Positions 35,011 through 44,421 of a stretch of DNA of 64,000 nt are shown here, one piece after another; the first letter of the stretch is position 1, and every line of letters starts with the position of its first letter. The notes beneath the pieces were generated by a model that worked only from the letters and a program-made list of their open reading frames with translations, searched no databases and was not told the DNA's origin. This DNA is from Prauserella flavalba (GTDB taxonomy: Bacteria; Actinomycetota; Actinomycetes; Mycobacteriales; Pseudonocardiaceae): assembly GCF_003202235.1 (NCBI RefSeq), contig NZ_MASU01000007.1:62001-126000 (forward strand). Direction: 5' to 3'. The position numbers and the translations under genes were made by a program.

Positions 35011-35287
35011 CGCGAGTCGTGCACTCCAGCCCGCGAGTCGTGCACTCCGGACCGCGAGTCGTGCGCTCAGGAACGGCGCGGCACCCGGGTTTCGACCCCC
35101 GAGCGGGCAACTCGGGCACCAGAGCGGCAACTCACGGGCTCGAGCGGGCAACTCGCGCGCCAGAGCGGGGGACTCGCGAACGGGAACGCACGACTCGCGA
35201 ACGGGAACGCACGACTCGCGAGCAGGAACGCACGACTCGCGAGCAGGAACGCACGACTCGCGAACGGGAACGCACGACTCGCGGGGC
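35011..35287. repeat. 21-bp repeat array C with two opposed halves
   Basis: Three forward units (GAG at 35014, 35035 and 35056, GCGAGTCGTGCACTC) are followed by a degenerate stretch. Six reverse units follow (GACTC at 35171, 35192, 35213, 35234, 35255 and 35276, with GGGAACGCACGACTCGCG), again 21 bp apart. AACTC at 35109, 35129 and 35150 are decayed reverse units at 20-21 bp spacing. The array fills the gap between the xylF promoter and the helicase stop codon. Same family as arrays A and B. Confidence 0.9.
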
Positions 35288-35289
35288 GG

Positions 35290-37050
35290 TTACCAGCTGC
35301 GGAGGGTGGCGATGCGCTCCTCGAGCTGCTCCACCGTGGCCATCGCGGTGGGCGGGCCGCCGCAGATGCGGCGCAGCTCGCTGTGGATGGCACCGTGGGG
35401 CTTGCGGGTGCGGTGGTGGTAGACGCCGACGAGGGTGTTGAGCTCCTTGCGCAGCGACTGGATCCGCTCGCTCACCGACCTCGGCTTCGGCGCCGCCTCG
35501 GCGGCAGGCGCCTCCGCGGCCTGCGGCTTGCGCCGCTTGGCGTCGGCGAGCTGCTCCTCCTGCCGCTTGCGCAGCAGCGCGCGCACCTGGTCCGGCTCCA
35601 GCAGCCCCGGAAGCCCCAGGTACTCCTGCTCCTCGTCGCTGCCGGAGAAGACCGCGGTGCCGAAGGAGTTCCCGTCGTAGATCACCTGGTCCAGCTCGGC
35701 GGATGCGCCGAGCGACGTGAACGCCTTCTCCTCCTCGCCGGGCTCGTCCTCGGTGCGGTTGGCGGCGACGAGCAGCTCGTCGTCCCAGCCGTCCTTCTCG
35801 CGGTGGGGCTTGCCGAGCACGTGGTCGCGCTCGGCCTCCAGCTCGCTCGCCAGCTCCAGCAGCACCGGAACGCTCGGCAGGAACACGCTCGCCGTCTCAC
35901 CCTGCTTGCGCGACCGCACGAACCGGCCGATCGCCTGCGCGAAGAACAGCGGCGTCGACGCGCTCGTCGCGTACACGCCCACGGCGAGCCGGGGCACGTC
36001 GACGCCCTCCGACACCATGCGCACGGCCACGAGCCAGCGGTCCTCCGAGTCGGAGAACTCGCCGATCCGCTTGGTGGCCTTGGGATCGTCGGAGAGCACC
36101 ACCACGGGCGGCTCGCCCGCGATCCGCGTGAGGATCTTGGCGTAGGCCCTCGCCGACTCCTGGTCGGTGGCGATCACCAGCCCGCCCGCGTCCGGGATGC
36201 CCGCGGAGCGCAGCTGCGTGAGCCGCGTGTCGGCGGCCTGCAGCACCGAGGGCACCCATTCGCCCCCGGGGTCGAGCGCGGTGCGCCACGCCCTCGCCGT
36301 CTGCTCCGCCGTCAGCGGCTCACCGAGCCGGGCCGTGAACTCGTCGCCCGCGCTGGTCCGCCACGACGCCTCCCCCGAGTAGGCGAGGAACACGACGGGC
36401 CGGACGACGCCGTCGGCGAGCGCGTCGGCGTAGCCGTAGGAGTGGTCGGCCTTGCTGCGCAGGGAGCCATCCGCGTCGGGTTCGTAGGTGACGAACGGGA
36501 TCGGCGAGTCGTCGCTGCGGAAGGGCGTACCGGTCAGCGCCAGCCTGCGCACCGCGGGCGTGAACGCCTCCGACACGGCCTCGCCCCACGACTTGGCGTC
36601 ACCGGCGTGGTGGATCTCGTCGAGGATCACCAGCGTCTTGCGGTTCTCCGTGCGCACCCGGTGCAGGTTCGGGTGGGCGGCGATCTGCGCGTACGTGACG
36701 GCGACGCCCTGGTAGTCGGACGAGGTGACGCCCGTGGTGTTGCGGAAGTTCGAGTCGATGGCGATGCCGGCCGCCGCCGCCGAGATCGCCCACTGGTGCT
36801 TGAGGTGCTCGGTCGGCGTGACGATCGTGATCGCCTCGATGGTGCGGTCGGAGAGCAGCTCGGCGGCGATCCGCAGGCCGAAGACGGTCTTGCCGGCGCC
36901 GGGCGTCGCCACGGCGAGGAAGTCCTTGGGCTTCTGCGTGAGGTACTTCGTGAGTGCCCTGCGCTGCCACGCGCGCAGGGGGCGGGCGGTGGCGTCGTGC
37001 TGGGGTTCGGGTGCGGCGAACCCGTGCTGGGCCTGGGCCGTATCCGACAC
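35290..37050 (-). CDS. DEAD/DEAH-box superfamily 2 helicase
   Basis: This 586-residue SF2 helicase of the type III-restriction/UvrB-like class has Walker A ATPGAGKT, DEIH motif II (LVILDEIHHAG), LTGTPFR motif III and C-terminal motifs (VSEGVDVPRLAVGV, QAIGRFVRSRKQG). A C-terminal helical region (about 480-586) with a charged segment (LLRKRQEEQLADAKRRK) resembles no known domain. It probably remodels DNA or RNA; there is no adjacent nuclease or methylase, so a restriction role is not indicated. GTG 37050 has GAGAGGAG upstream. The stop abuts repeat array C. Confidence 0.85.
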   Translation of the reverse strand: MSDTAQAQHGFAAPEPQHDATARPLRAWQRRALTKYLTQKPKDFLAVATPGAGKTVFGLRIAAELLSDRTIEAITIVTPTEHLKHQWAISAAAAGIAIDSNFRNTTGVTSSDYQGVAVTYAQIAAHPNLHRVRTENRKTLVILDEIHHAGDAKSWGEAVSEAFTPAVRRLALTGTPFRSDDSPIPFVTYEPDADGSLRSKADHSYGYADALADGVVRPVVFLAYSGEASWRTSAGDEFTARLGEPLTAEQTARAWRTALDPGGEWVPSVLQAADTRLTQLRSAGIPDAGGLVIATDQESARAYAKILTRIAGEPPVVVLSDDPKATKRIGEFSDSEDRWLVAVRMVSEGVDVPRLAVGVYATSASTPLFFAQAIGRFVRSRKQGETASVFLPSVPVLLELASELEAERDHVLGKPHREKDGWDDELLVAANRTEDEPGEEEKAFTSLGASAELDQVIYDGNSFGTAVFSGSDEEQEYLGLPGLLEPDQVRALLRKRQEEQLADAKRRKPQAAEAPAAEAAPKPRSVSERIQSLRKELNTLVGVYHHRTRKPHGAIHSELRRICGGPPTAMATVEQLEERIATLRSW

Positions 37051-37262
37051 CGACGCTCCAACTCCTCTCGCCGACCGGCCCGCGCCGTTCGCGGACACAC
37101 GAAGGCCCCCACGGGAGGCGTTCCCGGCTGCCGTGCCGGGTCCGCGGTGAGGGCGCGCAGCCGAGCGTACCCGCCGCCACCGACAGCGCAGCCCGGCGGC
37201 ACGCCGACGACACGGGGACCCGGCGCGCCAAATTCCGGCCCATGGACCATGCTTGAAGCGCG

Positions 37263-38459
37263 ATGGAGACGCGAGACCCGGGCAAGCAGGAGGGCGAGGG
37301 CGGTCACGCGCCTGAGCCGAGGGTCAGGCGCAAGGGACCCCTTCGCCTGATCAGCCGCACCCTGGGCAAGGCGTGGGACGGCAACATCTTCTCCGAGTCG
37401 GCCGAGGCCGCGTTCTGGCAGACGCTGTCACTCCCGCCGCTGCTCCTGGGCCTGCTGGGCAGCCTGGGCTTCCTCGGCGACTGGTTCGGCGACACCGTGG
37501 TCCGGCAGGTCCACGACAACATCATCGACTTCTCGGAGACGATCTTCAGCGGCAGCGTCGTGCACCAGATCATCGAGCCTACGGTCGACGACATCCTCAC
37601 CACGGGCAAGGGCGAGATCGTCTCCGTGGGCTTCCTGATCTCGCTGTGGGCGGGCTCGTCGGCGATGTCGTCGTTCGTCGACGCGATCACGGTGGCCCAC
37701 GACCAGTACGGCGTGCGCAACGAGGTGTGGCAGCGGATCTTCGCGCTGCTGCTGTACCTGGCGAGCCTGGTGCTGCTGGTCGTGGGGCTGCCGATCATCG
37801 CGATCGGGCCGGACCTGCTGCCGGAGTTCTTCCCACTGGACTGGCGGCCGACCATCGCGATGTGGGTCGGCACGCTGTACTACCCCACTGTCGCGGTGCT
37901 GCTGGTGCTCGCGCTCGCGACGCTCTACAAGGTGTCGCTGCCGCGCAAGCTGCCGTGGCACCGGGGGCTGCCGGGTGCCGCGCTGGCGATGGTGATCTTC
38001 CTGCTGTCCAGTGTCGGCCTGCGGATCTACATCAGCTGGATCACGACCACGGGCTACACCTACGGCGCGCTGGCGACGCCCATCGCGTTCCTGCTGTTCA
38101 CGTTCTTCATCGGGCTCGCGATCGTGGCCGGGGCCTACTTCAACTCGGCGATCCAGGAGTTGTGGCCCGCGAAGATGACGCGGCGGCAGCGGCGCCGGTG
38201 GCGCAGGCTGGAGATGGAGCGGGCCAGCGAGCGCATGCGCCAGCAGGAGGGCATGAGCCTGTGGCAGCGGACCACCATCCCGCTGCGCAGGCCCCGCAAG
38301 CCGGGGCAGGACGAGGAGCCGGCGAAACCCGAGAAGGCCGAGAAGGCCGAGAAAGCCGCCGAGCGTCCCGCCGGGGACGACGCCCCGGCGGGAACGGACG
38401 ACCAGGCCAGGCCCGAGAACGCGGGCTACTCGCCGCCGCCGGGCGGCAGGCCCTCGTAG
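37263..38459 (+). CDS. YihY/BrkB-family inner membrane protein
   Basis: This 398-residue protein has six membrane helices (about 55-290) and typical YihY motifs (ESAEAAFWQTLSLPPLLLG, LISLWAGSSAMSSFVDAITVA, SWITTTGYTYGALATPIAFLL). It ends in a long charged cytoplasmic tail (290-398) with Lys/Glu repeats (KPEKAEKAEKAAE). The family was once called RNase BN; no RNase activity is now accepted, and the function is unknown. It overlaps the convergent DUF3039 gene by 34 bp. Confidence 0.87.
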   Translation: METRDPGKQEGEGGHAPEPRVRRKGPLRLISRTLGKAWDGNIFSESAEAAFWQTLSLPPLLLGLLGSLGFLGDWFGDTVVRQVHDNIIDFSETIFSGSVVHQIIEPTVDDILTTGKGEIVSVGFLISLWAGSSAMSSFVDAITVAHDQYGVRNEVWQRIFALLLYLASLVLLVVGLPIIAIGPDLLPEFFPLDWRPTIAMWVGTLYYPTVAVLLVLALATLYKVSLPRKLPWHRGLPGAALAMVIFLLSSVGLRIYISWITTTGYTYGALATPIAFLLFTFFIGLAIVAGAYFNSAIQELWPAKMTRRQRRRWRRLEMERASERMRQQEGMSLWQRTTIPLRRPRKPGQDEEPAKPEKAEKAEKAAERPAGDDAPAGTDDQARPENAGYSPPPGGRPS

Positions 38460-38674
38460 ATCTTCTTGCAGTCCGGGCACACGGGCGAGCCGGGCTTCGG
38501 CGACTTCGTCACCGGGAACACCTCGCCGCACAGGGCCACCACGTGCGTGCCCATGACCGCGCTCTCGGCGATCTTGTTCTTGCGCACGTAGTGGAACATC
38601 TTCGGCGCGTCGTCGTCGGTGGTGTCGGTACCCTCGGGCCGGGTGTCCACCTCAGGCAAAGTCTGCGTACTCAC
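38426..38674 (-). CDS. DUF3039 family small protein
   Basis: This 82-residue protein has KMFHYVRKNKIAESAVMG, a single Cys in HVVALCGEVF and C-terminal CPDCKKIYEGLP: three cysteines and a histidine that could bind zinc. It matches DUF3039, a small conserved actinobacterial family of unknown role. The start is GTG 38674. Its 3' end overlaps the BrkB gene on the other strand by 34 bp. It diverges from psuG by about 90 bp. Confidence 0.85.
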   Translation of the reverse strand: MSTQTLPEVDTRPEGTDTTDDDAPKMFHYVRKNKIAESAVMGTHVVALCGEVFPVTKSPKPGSPVCPDCKKIYEGLPPGGGE

Positions 38675-38765
38675 GCATCCATGATGCCGCATGAGCCGGT
38701 GGCCGGAGGACCCGATCACCACCCACCGGCGGTTCCGCCACGCCCGGTAGGCGAGGATGCTCACC

Positions 38766-39695
38766 GTGATCAGCCCAGCTCCCCACCGCCTCGCCATGTC
38801 CGCCGAGGTCGCCGACGCGCTGGCCGGCGGCACCGCCGTGGTCGCGCTCGAGAGCACCATCCTGTCCCACGGCCTGCCTCCGGGCCGCAACCTGGAGGTC
38901 GGGCGCCGGCTCGAACGGACCGTTCGCGACGCCGGCGCGGTGCCCGCCACCATCGCGGTGCTCGACGGGCAGGCGCTCGTCGGCCTCTCCCCCGTCCAGC
39001 TCGAGCGCGTGTGCGCGCCTGACGCGGGGCTGGACAAGCTCTCGCTGCGTGACCTCGGCCCCGTGCTGGCCCTGGGCGGCTCCGGCGCGACCACCGTGGC
39101 GAGCACGGCGGTGCTCGCGCACGCCGCCGGGATCGGCGTGTTCGGCACCGGCGGCCTGGGCGGCGTGCACCTGCCGCTGCCGGGCGCCTCGGTGACCTGG
39201 GACGTCTCGGCCGATCTGGGGGCGCTCGCGCGCACCCCGGTGCTGGTGGTGTGCTCGGGCATGAAGTCGATCCTCGACATCCCCGCGACGCTGGAGGTGC
39301 TGGAAACCAACTCGGTGCCGGTGCTGGGCTACCGCACGGACGAGTTCCCCAGCTTCTACCTGCGCTCGTCCGGCCTGCCCGTGCCGCGCCGGGTGGACGA
39401 TCCCGCGCAGGTGGCCGCCATCGTGTCGGCGCACCGCCACTTCGCCGACTCCGGGGTGCTGCTGGCGAACCCGATCCCACCGGAGTCCGAAATGGACAGG
39501 GAACTGCACGACCGGCTGCTCGCCGAGGGCCTGGAGCTGGTGGCCTCCCGCGCGGTGAGCGGAGCCGACGTGACGCCGGTGCTGCTGGAGCACTTCCACA
39601 CCGCGAGCGGCGGCGCGAGCCTCGACGCGAACGAGGAGCTCGTGGTCGCCAACGTGCGGCTCGCGGCCGAGGTGGCGGTGGAGCTGGCCTCGTGA
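38766..39695 (+). CDS. psuG: Pseudouridine-5'-phosphate glycosidase
   Basis: Cleaves pseudouridine 5'-phosphate to uracil and ribose 5-phosphate, recycling pseudouridine from RNA turnover. The roughly 309-residue protein has family motifs VALESTILSHGLPPGRNLEV, GLSPVQLERV, GGLGGVHL, VCSGMKSILDIPATLEVLE and NPIPPESEM. GTG 38766 is preferred over ATG 38757 because GCGAGG lies about 9 bp before it. Its stop overlaps the start of psuK (GTGA), so the pair is translationally coupled. Confidence 0.93.
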   Translation: MISPAPHRLAMSAEVADALAGGTAVVALESTILSHGLPPGRNLEVGRRLERTVRDAGAVPATIAVLDGQALVGLSPVQLERVCAPDAGLDKLSLRDLGPVLALGGSGATTVASTAVLAHAAGIGVFGTGGLGGVHLPLPGASVTWDVSADLGALARTPVLVVCSGMKSILDIPATLEVLETNSVPVLGYRTDEFPSFYLRSSGLPVPRRVDDPAQVAAIVSAHRHFADSGVLLANPIPPESEMDRELHDRLLAEGLELVASRAVSGADVTPVLLEHFHTASGGASLDANEELVVANVRLAAEVAVELAS

Positions 39696-40564
39696 AGGTG
39701 GTCGTCGTCGGCGATGCCGGCCTCGACGTGGTGGCCAGGCACGACGGCCCCGTGGTGCACGGCGGCGACACGCGGGCCCGGGTGCGCCTGACCGGGGGCG
39801 GCGCGGGGGCCAACACGGCGCTGTGGCTGCGTGCGGCCGGCACCGAGCCGGTGCTGGTCGGCCGGATCGGGGACGACCTCGGCGGCCGCGCCGTGCGCGC
39901 CGGGCTGGAGGCGGCGGGCGTGGAGTGCGCGTTCGCGGTGGATGCCGAGGCGCCGACGTGCTGCGTCGTGGTGCTGGTGGACGCCGGGGGGCAGCGGAGC
40001 ATGCTGCCCGACCGCGGCGCCAACGCCCGCCTCTCCCCCGCCGACATCGACGCCGCGGCACTCACCGGGGCGCGGCACCTGCACCTGTCCGGCTACGTGC
40101 TGCTCGACCCGTCCTCGCGGCCGGCGGGGCTCGCCGCGCTGACCGCCGCGCGCGAGGCGGGGCTGACCACCTCGGTCGACCCGCAGTCGGCGGCCCTGCT
40201 CACCGACCCCGCGGCGTTCCTCGCCGACGTGCGGGGCGTGGACGTGCTGCTGCCCAACGCGGTGGAGCTGCGGGCGCTGACGGGACAGGAGGGCGTCGAG
40301 TCGGCGACGCGGCTGCTGGACACGGCCGGAGCCGTGGTGGTGACCACCGGGCTCGACGGCGCGGCGTGGGTCGGACCCGACGGGATCGTGACGGTGCCCG
40401 CCGAGCCCGCCGAGTGCGTCGACAGCACGGGCGCGGGCGACGCGTTCAACGCGGGCCTGCTCGCCGCGTGGCTGCGTGGGGAGTCCACAGAGGACAGTTT
40501 GCGCGCGGGGGTACGGCTCGGGTCGCTGGCGGTCAGCAGGGTCGGCGCGCAGCCGCCGGCCTAA
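39692..40564 (+). CDS. psuK: PfkB-family kinase, probable pseudouridine kinase
   Basis: This 290-residue PfkB sugar kinase has GGGAGANTALWLRAAG near the start, DPQSAALL, TTGLDGAAW and the catalytic signature DSTGAGDAFNAGLLAAW. It phosphorylates a nucleoside or sugar; overlap with psuG indicates pseudouridine to pseudouridine 5'-phosphate. Its 3' end overlaps the convergent DUF3099 gene by 4 bp. A general adenosine/ribose kinase activity is the alternative. Confidence 0.88.
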   Translation: MKVVVVGDAGLDVVARHDGPVVHGGDTRARVRLTGGGAGANTALWLRAAGTEPVLVGRIGDDLGGRAVRAGLEAAGVECAFAVDAEAPTCCVVVLVDAGGQRSMLPDRGANARLSPADIDAAALTGARHLHLSGYVLLDPSSRPAGLAALTAAREAGLTTSVDPQSAALLTDPAAFLADVRGVDVLLPNAVELRALTGQEGVESATRLLDTAGAVVVTTGLDGAAWVGPDGIVTVPAEPAECVDSTGAGDAFNAGLLAAWLRGESTEDSLRAGVRLGSLAVSRVGAQPPA

Positions 40565-40875
40565 CCGTCGATGACGCGGTGCTCTCGGGCTTCGAGCTGC
40601 TTGGCCTCGCGCCGGTAGCGGCTGACCTCCTCGGCCTTGCGCGGCGGCCGGTCGTTGGCGATCAGCACCGCGATCCACGGCAGCGGCACCGACAGCACCA
40701 GCAGCGCCAGCGCGAGCCACCAGGTGTGGTAGAAGACGCCGGCCAGGATCAGGCAGGGAAACCGCAGGCCCATCGTGAGGATGTACTTGCGCTTGCGCGC
40801 GGCCAGCTCGTCATCGTAGGAAGGCGCCGCCGCGGTGATCAGCACCGGATCAGAATGCCTGTCGTGCTCGTTCAC
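40561..40875 (-). CDS. DUF3099 family membrane protein
   Basis: This 104-residue protein has two transmembrane helices (about 38-55 and 57-75) and a charged C-terminal tail (RPPRKAEEVSRYRREAKQLE). It matches DUF3099, a conserved actinobacterial family of unknown function. GTG 40875 is chosen because GGAGGTGAGG lies 4-13 bp upstream. An earlier in-frame start at 40974 would overlap the amidohydrolase gene and lacks a ribosome site. Confidence 0.83.
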   Translation of the reverse strand: MNEHDRHSDPVLITAAAPSYDDELAARKRKYILTMGLRFPCLILAGVFYHTWWLALALLVLSVPLPWIAVLIANDRPPRKAEEVSRYRREAKQLEAREHRVIDG

Positions 40876-40915
40876 CGGCCTCACCTCCACCCGTCCATGC
40901 TCCCACCGCGCCCGT

Positions 40916-42190
40916 TCAGGCGATACCCGGGGAGACCAGCCAGGTGAGCGCGGCCGCGACGAGCGTCTCGACACCCGTGCGCAGCGTGGGGTGGAGCACG
41001 GGAGCGAACCGGGACGAATGGTTCGAGGGGACGTCGGTCTCGAACCGGCCCGCGCTCATCGCGTCGAGCACCATCCGCTCGTCGAGGCCGCCGACCAGCC
41101 AGAACACCGACGGCACACCCGCGGCGGTGCCCAGCTCGCCGAAGTCCTCGCTGCCAGTGACCAGCGGGGCGTCCCACACGCGGCCCTCCGGGAAGTGCTC
41201 CCGGAAGGCGGCGGTCAGACGTGCGTTGGCGTTCTCGTCGTTGGCCGTGACCGGGAACGACGCCAGCTCGGTGAGCTCGGGCTCCTTCGGCGCGCCCGCG
41301 GCCTGCGCCTCACCGCGCACGATGCGCTCGATCGCGGCGAGCACGCGGGAGCGGACCTGGGTGTCGAACGTACGGATGTTGAGCTCGAGCGTCGCCTCGT
41401 CGGGGATCACGTTGTGCGCGGTGCCGGCGTGGACGGACCCGATGGTGAGCACCGCCGACTCGGTCGCGGCCAGCTCGCGGGACACCACCGTCTGCAACCG
41501 CAGCACCACCGACGCCGCGAGCACCACCGGGTCGACCGTGGTCTCCGGCCGGGAGCCGTGCCCGCCGCGCCCGTGCAGCGTGACGCGCAGTGCGTCGGTG
41601 GCCGCCATGAGCACACCCGGCCTAGTCAGCACCCAGCCCGCGGGGCCGGGCGTGACGTGCTGGCCGAGCACGACGTCCGGCGTGCCGCCCCGTTCGAACA
41701 GCCCGTCGGCGACCATCGCCCGCGCGCCGCCCCCGGACTCCTCCCCCGGCTGGAACACCGCGAGCAGCGTGCCCGACCACGCGGAACGAGCCTCCGCGAG
41801 CAGGGCCGCGGCGCCGGAGAGCCACGTGGCGTGCATGTCGTGCCCGCACGCGTGCATCACGGGCACCTCCTTGCCGTCCTCGGTCGCGGCGCGCTCGGTG
41901 CTGGCGTACTCCAGCCCGGTCCGTTCCTCGACCGGCAGCGCGTCGATGTCGGCGCGCAGCAGCACCGTCGGGCCGTCGCCGTTGCGCAGGACGCCGAGCA
42001 CCCCGGTGCCGGCGAGCCCGGTGTGCACCTCGTAGCCCGCGCTCTTCAGCCGGGCCGCGAGCTTCGCCGCGGTCCGGGTCTCGCGGAAGGACAGCTCGGG
42101 ATGGCGGTGCAGGTCGACGTACAGGCGTTCGAGATCGGGCAGCCGCGCGCCGAGCCCGGACAGCACGCGCTCCACAGGTCGGGTCCCCAT
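40916..42190 (-). CDS. M20-family metal-dependent amidohydrolase (hippurate hydrolase-like)
   Basis: This 424-residue M20D peptidase/amidohydrolase has HRHPELSFRE, the metal-binding HACGHDMHATWL, FQPGEESGGGAR, and the dimerisation-domain motif GRGGHGSRPETTVDPV. A C-terminal metal ligand occurs in TGSEDFGEL. It hydrolyses N-acyl amino acids or related amides in the cytosol; the exact substrate is unknown. ATG 42190 is chosen. It diverges from the methyltransferase gene by about 70 bp. Confidence 0.88.
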   Translation of the reverse strand: MGTRPVERVLSGLGARLPDLERLYVDLHRHPELSFRETRTAAKLAARLKSAGYEVHTGLAGTGVLGVLRNGDGPTVLLRADIDALPVEERTGLEYASTERAATEDGKEVPVMHACGHDMHATWLSGAAALLAEARSAWSGTLLAVFQPGEESGGGARAMVADGLFERGGTPDVVLGQHVTPGPAGWVLTRPGVLMAATDALRVTLHGRGGHGSRPETTVDPVVLAASVVLRLQTVVSRELAATESAVLTIGSVHAGTAHNVIPDEATLELNIRTFDTQVRSRVLAAIERIVRGEAQAAGAPKEPELTELASFPVTANDENANARLTAAFREHFPEGRVWDAPLVTGSEDFGELGTAAGVPSVFWLVGGLDERMVLDAMSAGRFETDVPSNHSSRFAPVLHPTLRTGVETLVAAALTWLVSPGIA

Positions 42191-42262
42191 CCGTCCATCT
42201 GACCACGGCGGGCCCCGCCTCGCCGGGTGCCGCGGGGCGGCGGCGTGGGACGATGACACACC

Positions 42263-43753
42263 GTGAGCGATGATCTTCCCGAGCTGACCGCGGACCTCTG
42301 CGCCCGCCTGCGTGACGCCTTCCTCGCGGCCCGGTACGACGCCGACGGCGTGGTGGAGGCGCTCGGCGGCCAGGCGCACGCCGCGCTCGGGCGCGGCGAG
42401 CCGGTCCCGGCGCTGCGGGCGAGCCGCGACGCGGGCGCACTGGGCACGTTCATCAGGCTTTTCCTGCTCGGCGAGGCGGTGCCGGAGCGCGAGGTCGCCG
42501 CCGCGCTCGGGTCGCTGCCCCTTGGGGACGCGGTCGCGGCGGGGCTGCTGCGCGCGGACGGCGAGCGGCTGCGCGCGGGGCTCGACGTCCGCCCGCACGG
42601 CGACGAGGAGGGCTCGTGGTGGGTCGTGGCCGACCTCGACTCCGACCAGCTCGGCGGCCCCGTGCCGGAAGACCACGTGCTCGGGGTCGGGCACGCGTCG
42701 CTGAGCCTCATCAGGGCCACCAGCCGCCGTCCCGTCGGCACGCTGCTCGACCTCGGCACCGGCAACGGCGTGCAGGCACTGCACGGGAGCAGGCACGCCC
42801 AGCGCGTCACGGCGACGGACGTCTCGGCGAGGGCGCTGCGGTTGGCACAGGGCACGTTCCGGCTGAACGAGCTGGACGTCGAGCTGGTCCAGGGCGAGTG
42901 GTTCGCGCCGGTCGCACGCAGGCGCTTCGACCAGATCGTGTGCAACCCGCCGTTCGTGGTGGGCCCGCCGCGCGTCGACTACGTGTACCGCGACTCGGGG
43001 CTCGCCGGTGACGACGCGAGCGCGCTGGTGGTGCGGCAGCTGCCCGCGTTCCTGACCGAGGGCGGGGTGGGCCATCTGCTCGCGTCGTGGCTGCATGTGG
43101 AGGGCGAGGACTGGGCCGACCGGGTGAGCCGGTGGCTGCCGAAAGGCACCGACGCGTGGTTCGTGCAGCGCGACATCGCGGAGCCCGCGCTGTACGTCGG
43201 CACGTGGCTGCGTGACGCGGGCATCGACGCGCGCTCGGCGGAGGGGCGGGCCAAGGCGGAGGCGTGGCTCGACTGGTTCGCGGCGAACGACGTGGCCGGG
43301 GTCGGCTTCGGGTTCGTGACGCTGCGGCGCACGGAGGGCACGCCCACGATCGTGTGCGAGGACCTGCGGCAGGCCTACGACGACCCGCTCGGGGGCGAGG
43401 CCGCCGCATGGCTGGACCGGGTGGAGTGGTTGCGGGGCCACGGGTCCCAGTTGGCGGACACGGTGTTCCGCGTGCCGGACACGGTGGTGCTGGAACGCAT
43501 CGAGGAGCCGTCCGACGAGGGCTGGCGGACCGTGATCTCCCGGCTGCACCGCACCGACGGGCCCGGCTGGCAGCACGAGCTGGACGAGCTGGCCACGGCC
43601 CTCCTCGCCGGGTGCCGCGGCGTGCTGCCACTCGCCGATCTGCTGGGGTTGCTGGCGGTCGCCCACGACGAGGACGAGGCGGAGCTGGAGCGGGCCGCGC
43701 TGCCGATCGTGGCCGAGCTGGTGCGGCACGGGATGCTCGAGGTGGTGGCATGA
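42263..43753 (+). CDS. Class I SAM-dependent methyltransferase with NPPF motif
   Basis: This 496-residue protein has an N-terminal helical domain (1-140, DUF7059-like), a Rossmann methyltransferase core with [21 protein letters not shown] and VCNPPFVVG, and a C-terminal winged-helix-like region (about 400-496). NPP[FY] methyltransferases act on planar nitrogens of nucleic acid bases or glutamine, as in RsmC or PrmC. The architecture is a known actinobacterial conserved protein, but the target is not established. GTG 42263 starts the gene. It overlaps dtd by 4 bp (ATGA). Confidence 0.82.
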   Translation: MSDDLPELTADLCARLRDAFLAARYDADGVVEALGGQAHAALGRGEPVPALRASRDAGALGTFIRLFLLGEAVPEREVAAALGSLPLGDAVAAGLLRADGERLRAGLDVRPHGDEEGSWWVVADLDSDQLGGPVPEDHVLGVGHASLSLIRATSRRPVGTLLDLGTGNGVQALHGSRHAQRVTATDVSARALRLAQGTFRLNELDVELVQGEWFAPVARRRFDQIVCNPPFVVGPPRVDYVYRDSGLAGDDASALVVRQLPAFLTEGGVGHLLASWLHVEGEDWADRVSRWLPKGTDAWFVQRDIAEPALYVGTWLRDAGIDARSAEGRAKAEAWLDWFAANDVAGVGFGFVTLRRTEGTPTIVCEDLRQAYDDPLGGEAAAWLDRVEWLRGHGSQLADTVFRVPDTVVLERIEEPSDEGWRTVISRLHRTDGPGWQHELDELATALLAGCRGVLPLADLLGLLAVAHDEDEAELERAALPIVAELVRHGMLEVVA

Positions 43754-44175
43754 GGGCGGTCGCGGCGCGCGTGACGGAGGCCAGCGTGACCGTCGACGGC
43801 GAGGTCGTCGGCGCGATCGACGAGCCCGGCCTGTTGGTACTGCTGGGAATTCACAAAGACGACACACCGGAGCAGGCCGGCACGATGGCGCGAAAGCTGC
43901 ACGAGCTACGCATTCTCCGTGACGAGGAATCATGCGCGACCGCGCATGCGCCGCTGCTCGTGGTCAGCCAGTTCACCTTGTACGGCGACACACGGAAAGG
44001 CCGCCGTCCATCGTGGACCGCCGCCGCCCGCCCTGAGGCGGCGGAGAAGCTCGTGAACACGGTCGTGGAACGGCTCCGGGAGCGCGGCGCGACGGTGAGC
44101 ACCGGGCGGTTCGGGGCGATGATGGCCGTGCACAGCGTCAACGACGGCCCGTTCACCGTCCTTGTCGAGGTTTAG
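43750..44175 (+). CDS. dtd: D-aminoacyl-tRNA deacylase
   Basis: Removes D-amino acids (and glycine from tRNA-Ala) mischarged onto tRNA. The 141-residue DTD-fold protein has [11 protein letters not shown] (the SQxTL catalytic motif) and VNDGPFTV near the C-terminus (the Gly-Pro motif conserved as NxGP). The connecting loop before SQFTL is a few residues shorter than in E. coli, as usual in actinomycetes. Its ATG overlaps the methyltransferase stop. sigB follows after 246 bp. Confidence 0.94.
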   Translation: MRAVAARVTEASVTVDGEVVGAIDEPGLLVLLGIHKDDTPEQAGTMARKLHELRILRDEESCATAHAPLLVVSQFTLYGDTRKGRRPSWTAAARPEAAEKLVNTVVERLRERGATVSTGRFGAMMAVHSVNDGPFTVLVEV

Positions 44176-44273
44176 ACCAGGTCCCGGAAACCTCCCTGAC
44201 CACAGCTCTCTCATCGTTCTCAGGAAAACCTCAGCTTTGCTCAAGGTGAGGCGCCCAACACAGCCCGGGGTCC

Positions 44274-44300
44274 GGGAACGATTTGACGCGCACCGGCGTT
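44274..44300 (+). promoter_or_regulatory. ECF-type (SigE/SigH/SigR-like) promoter of sigB
   Basis: GGGAAC at 44274-44279 and CGTT at 44297-44300 are 17 bp apart, the GGAAC-N18-GTT arrangement of actinobacterial stress sigma factors. It lies about 120 bp upstream of the sigB ATG. In M. tuberculosis, sigB is transcribed from a promoter of this kind by SigE and SigH, so the same stress cascade is likely here. Confidence 0.72.
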
Positions 44301-44421
44301 GATCCGGGTGTCCAGCCAGCAAGCTGGGCTCGCGCCGGTGGGTTCCACAGGCTCTCCGGTGCGACGCGCAACGCAGGCGTGCGTCCGCATCACACGTCAG
44401 CCCGTTGACCGGGGAGGCAGA

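Noticed and set aside
35290-37050. Helicase as part of a restriction or phage-defence system
   Set aside because: No nuclease, methylase, specificity or other defence gene is adjacent; neighbours are a sugar transporter and a BrkB protein, so there is no supporting context.
40916-43933. A 1005-residue open frame on the minus strand upstream of the amidohydrolase
   Set aside because: Only the part from ATG 42190 matches M20 enzymes. The N-terminal 580 residues are the shadow of the methyltransferase gene on the other strand.
44186-44220. A second ECF promoter (GGAAAC ... CGTT) further upstream of sigB
   Set aside because: Spacing is 23 bp, too long for the class; the site at 44274-44300 has correct spacing.
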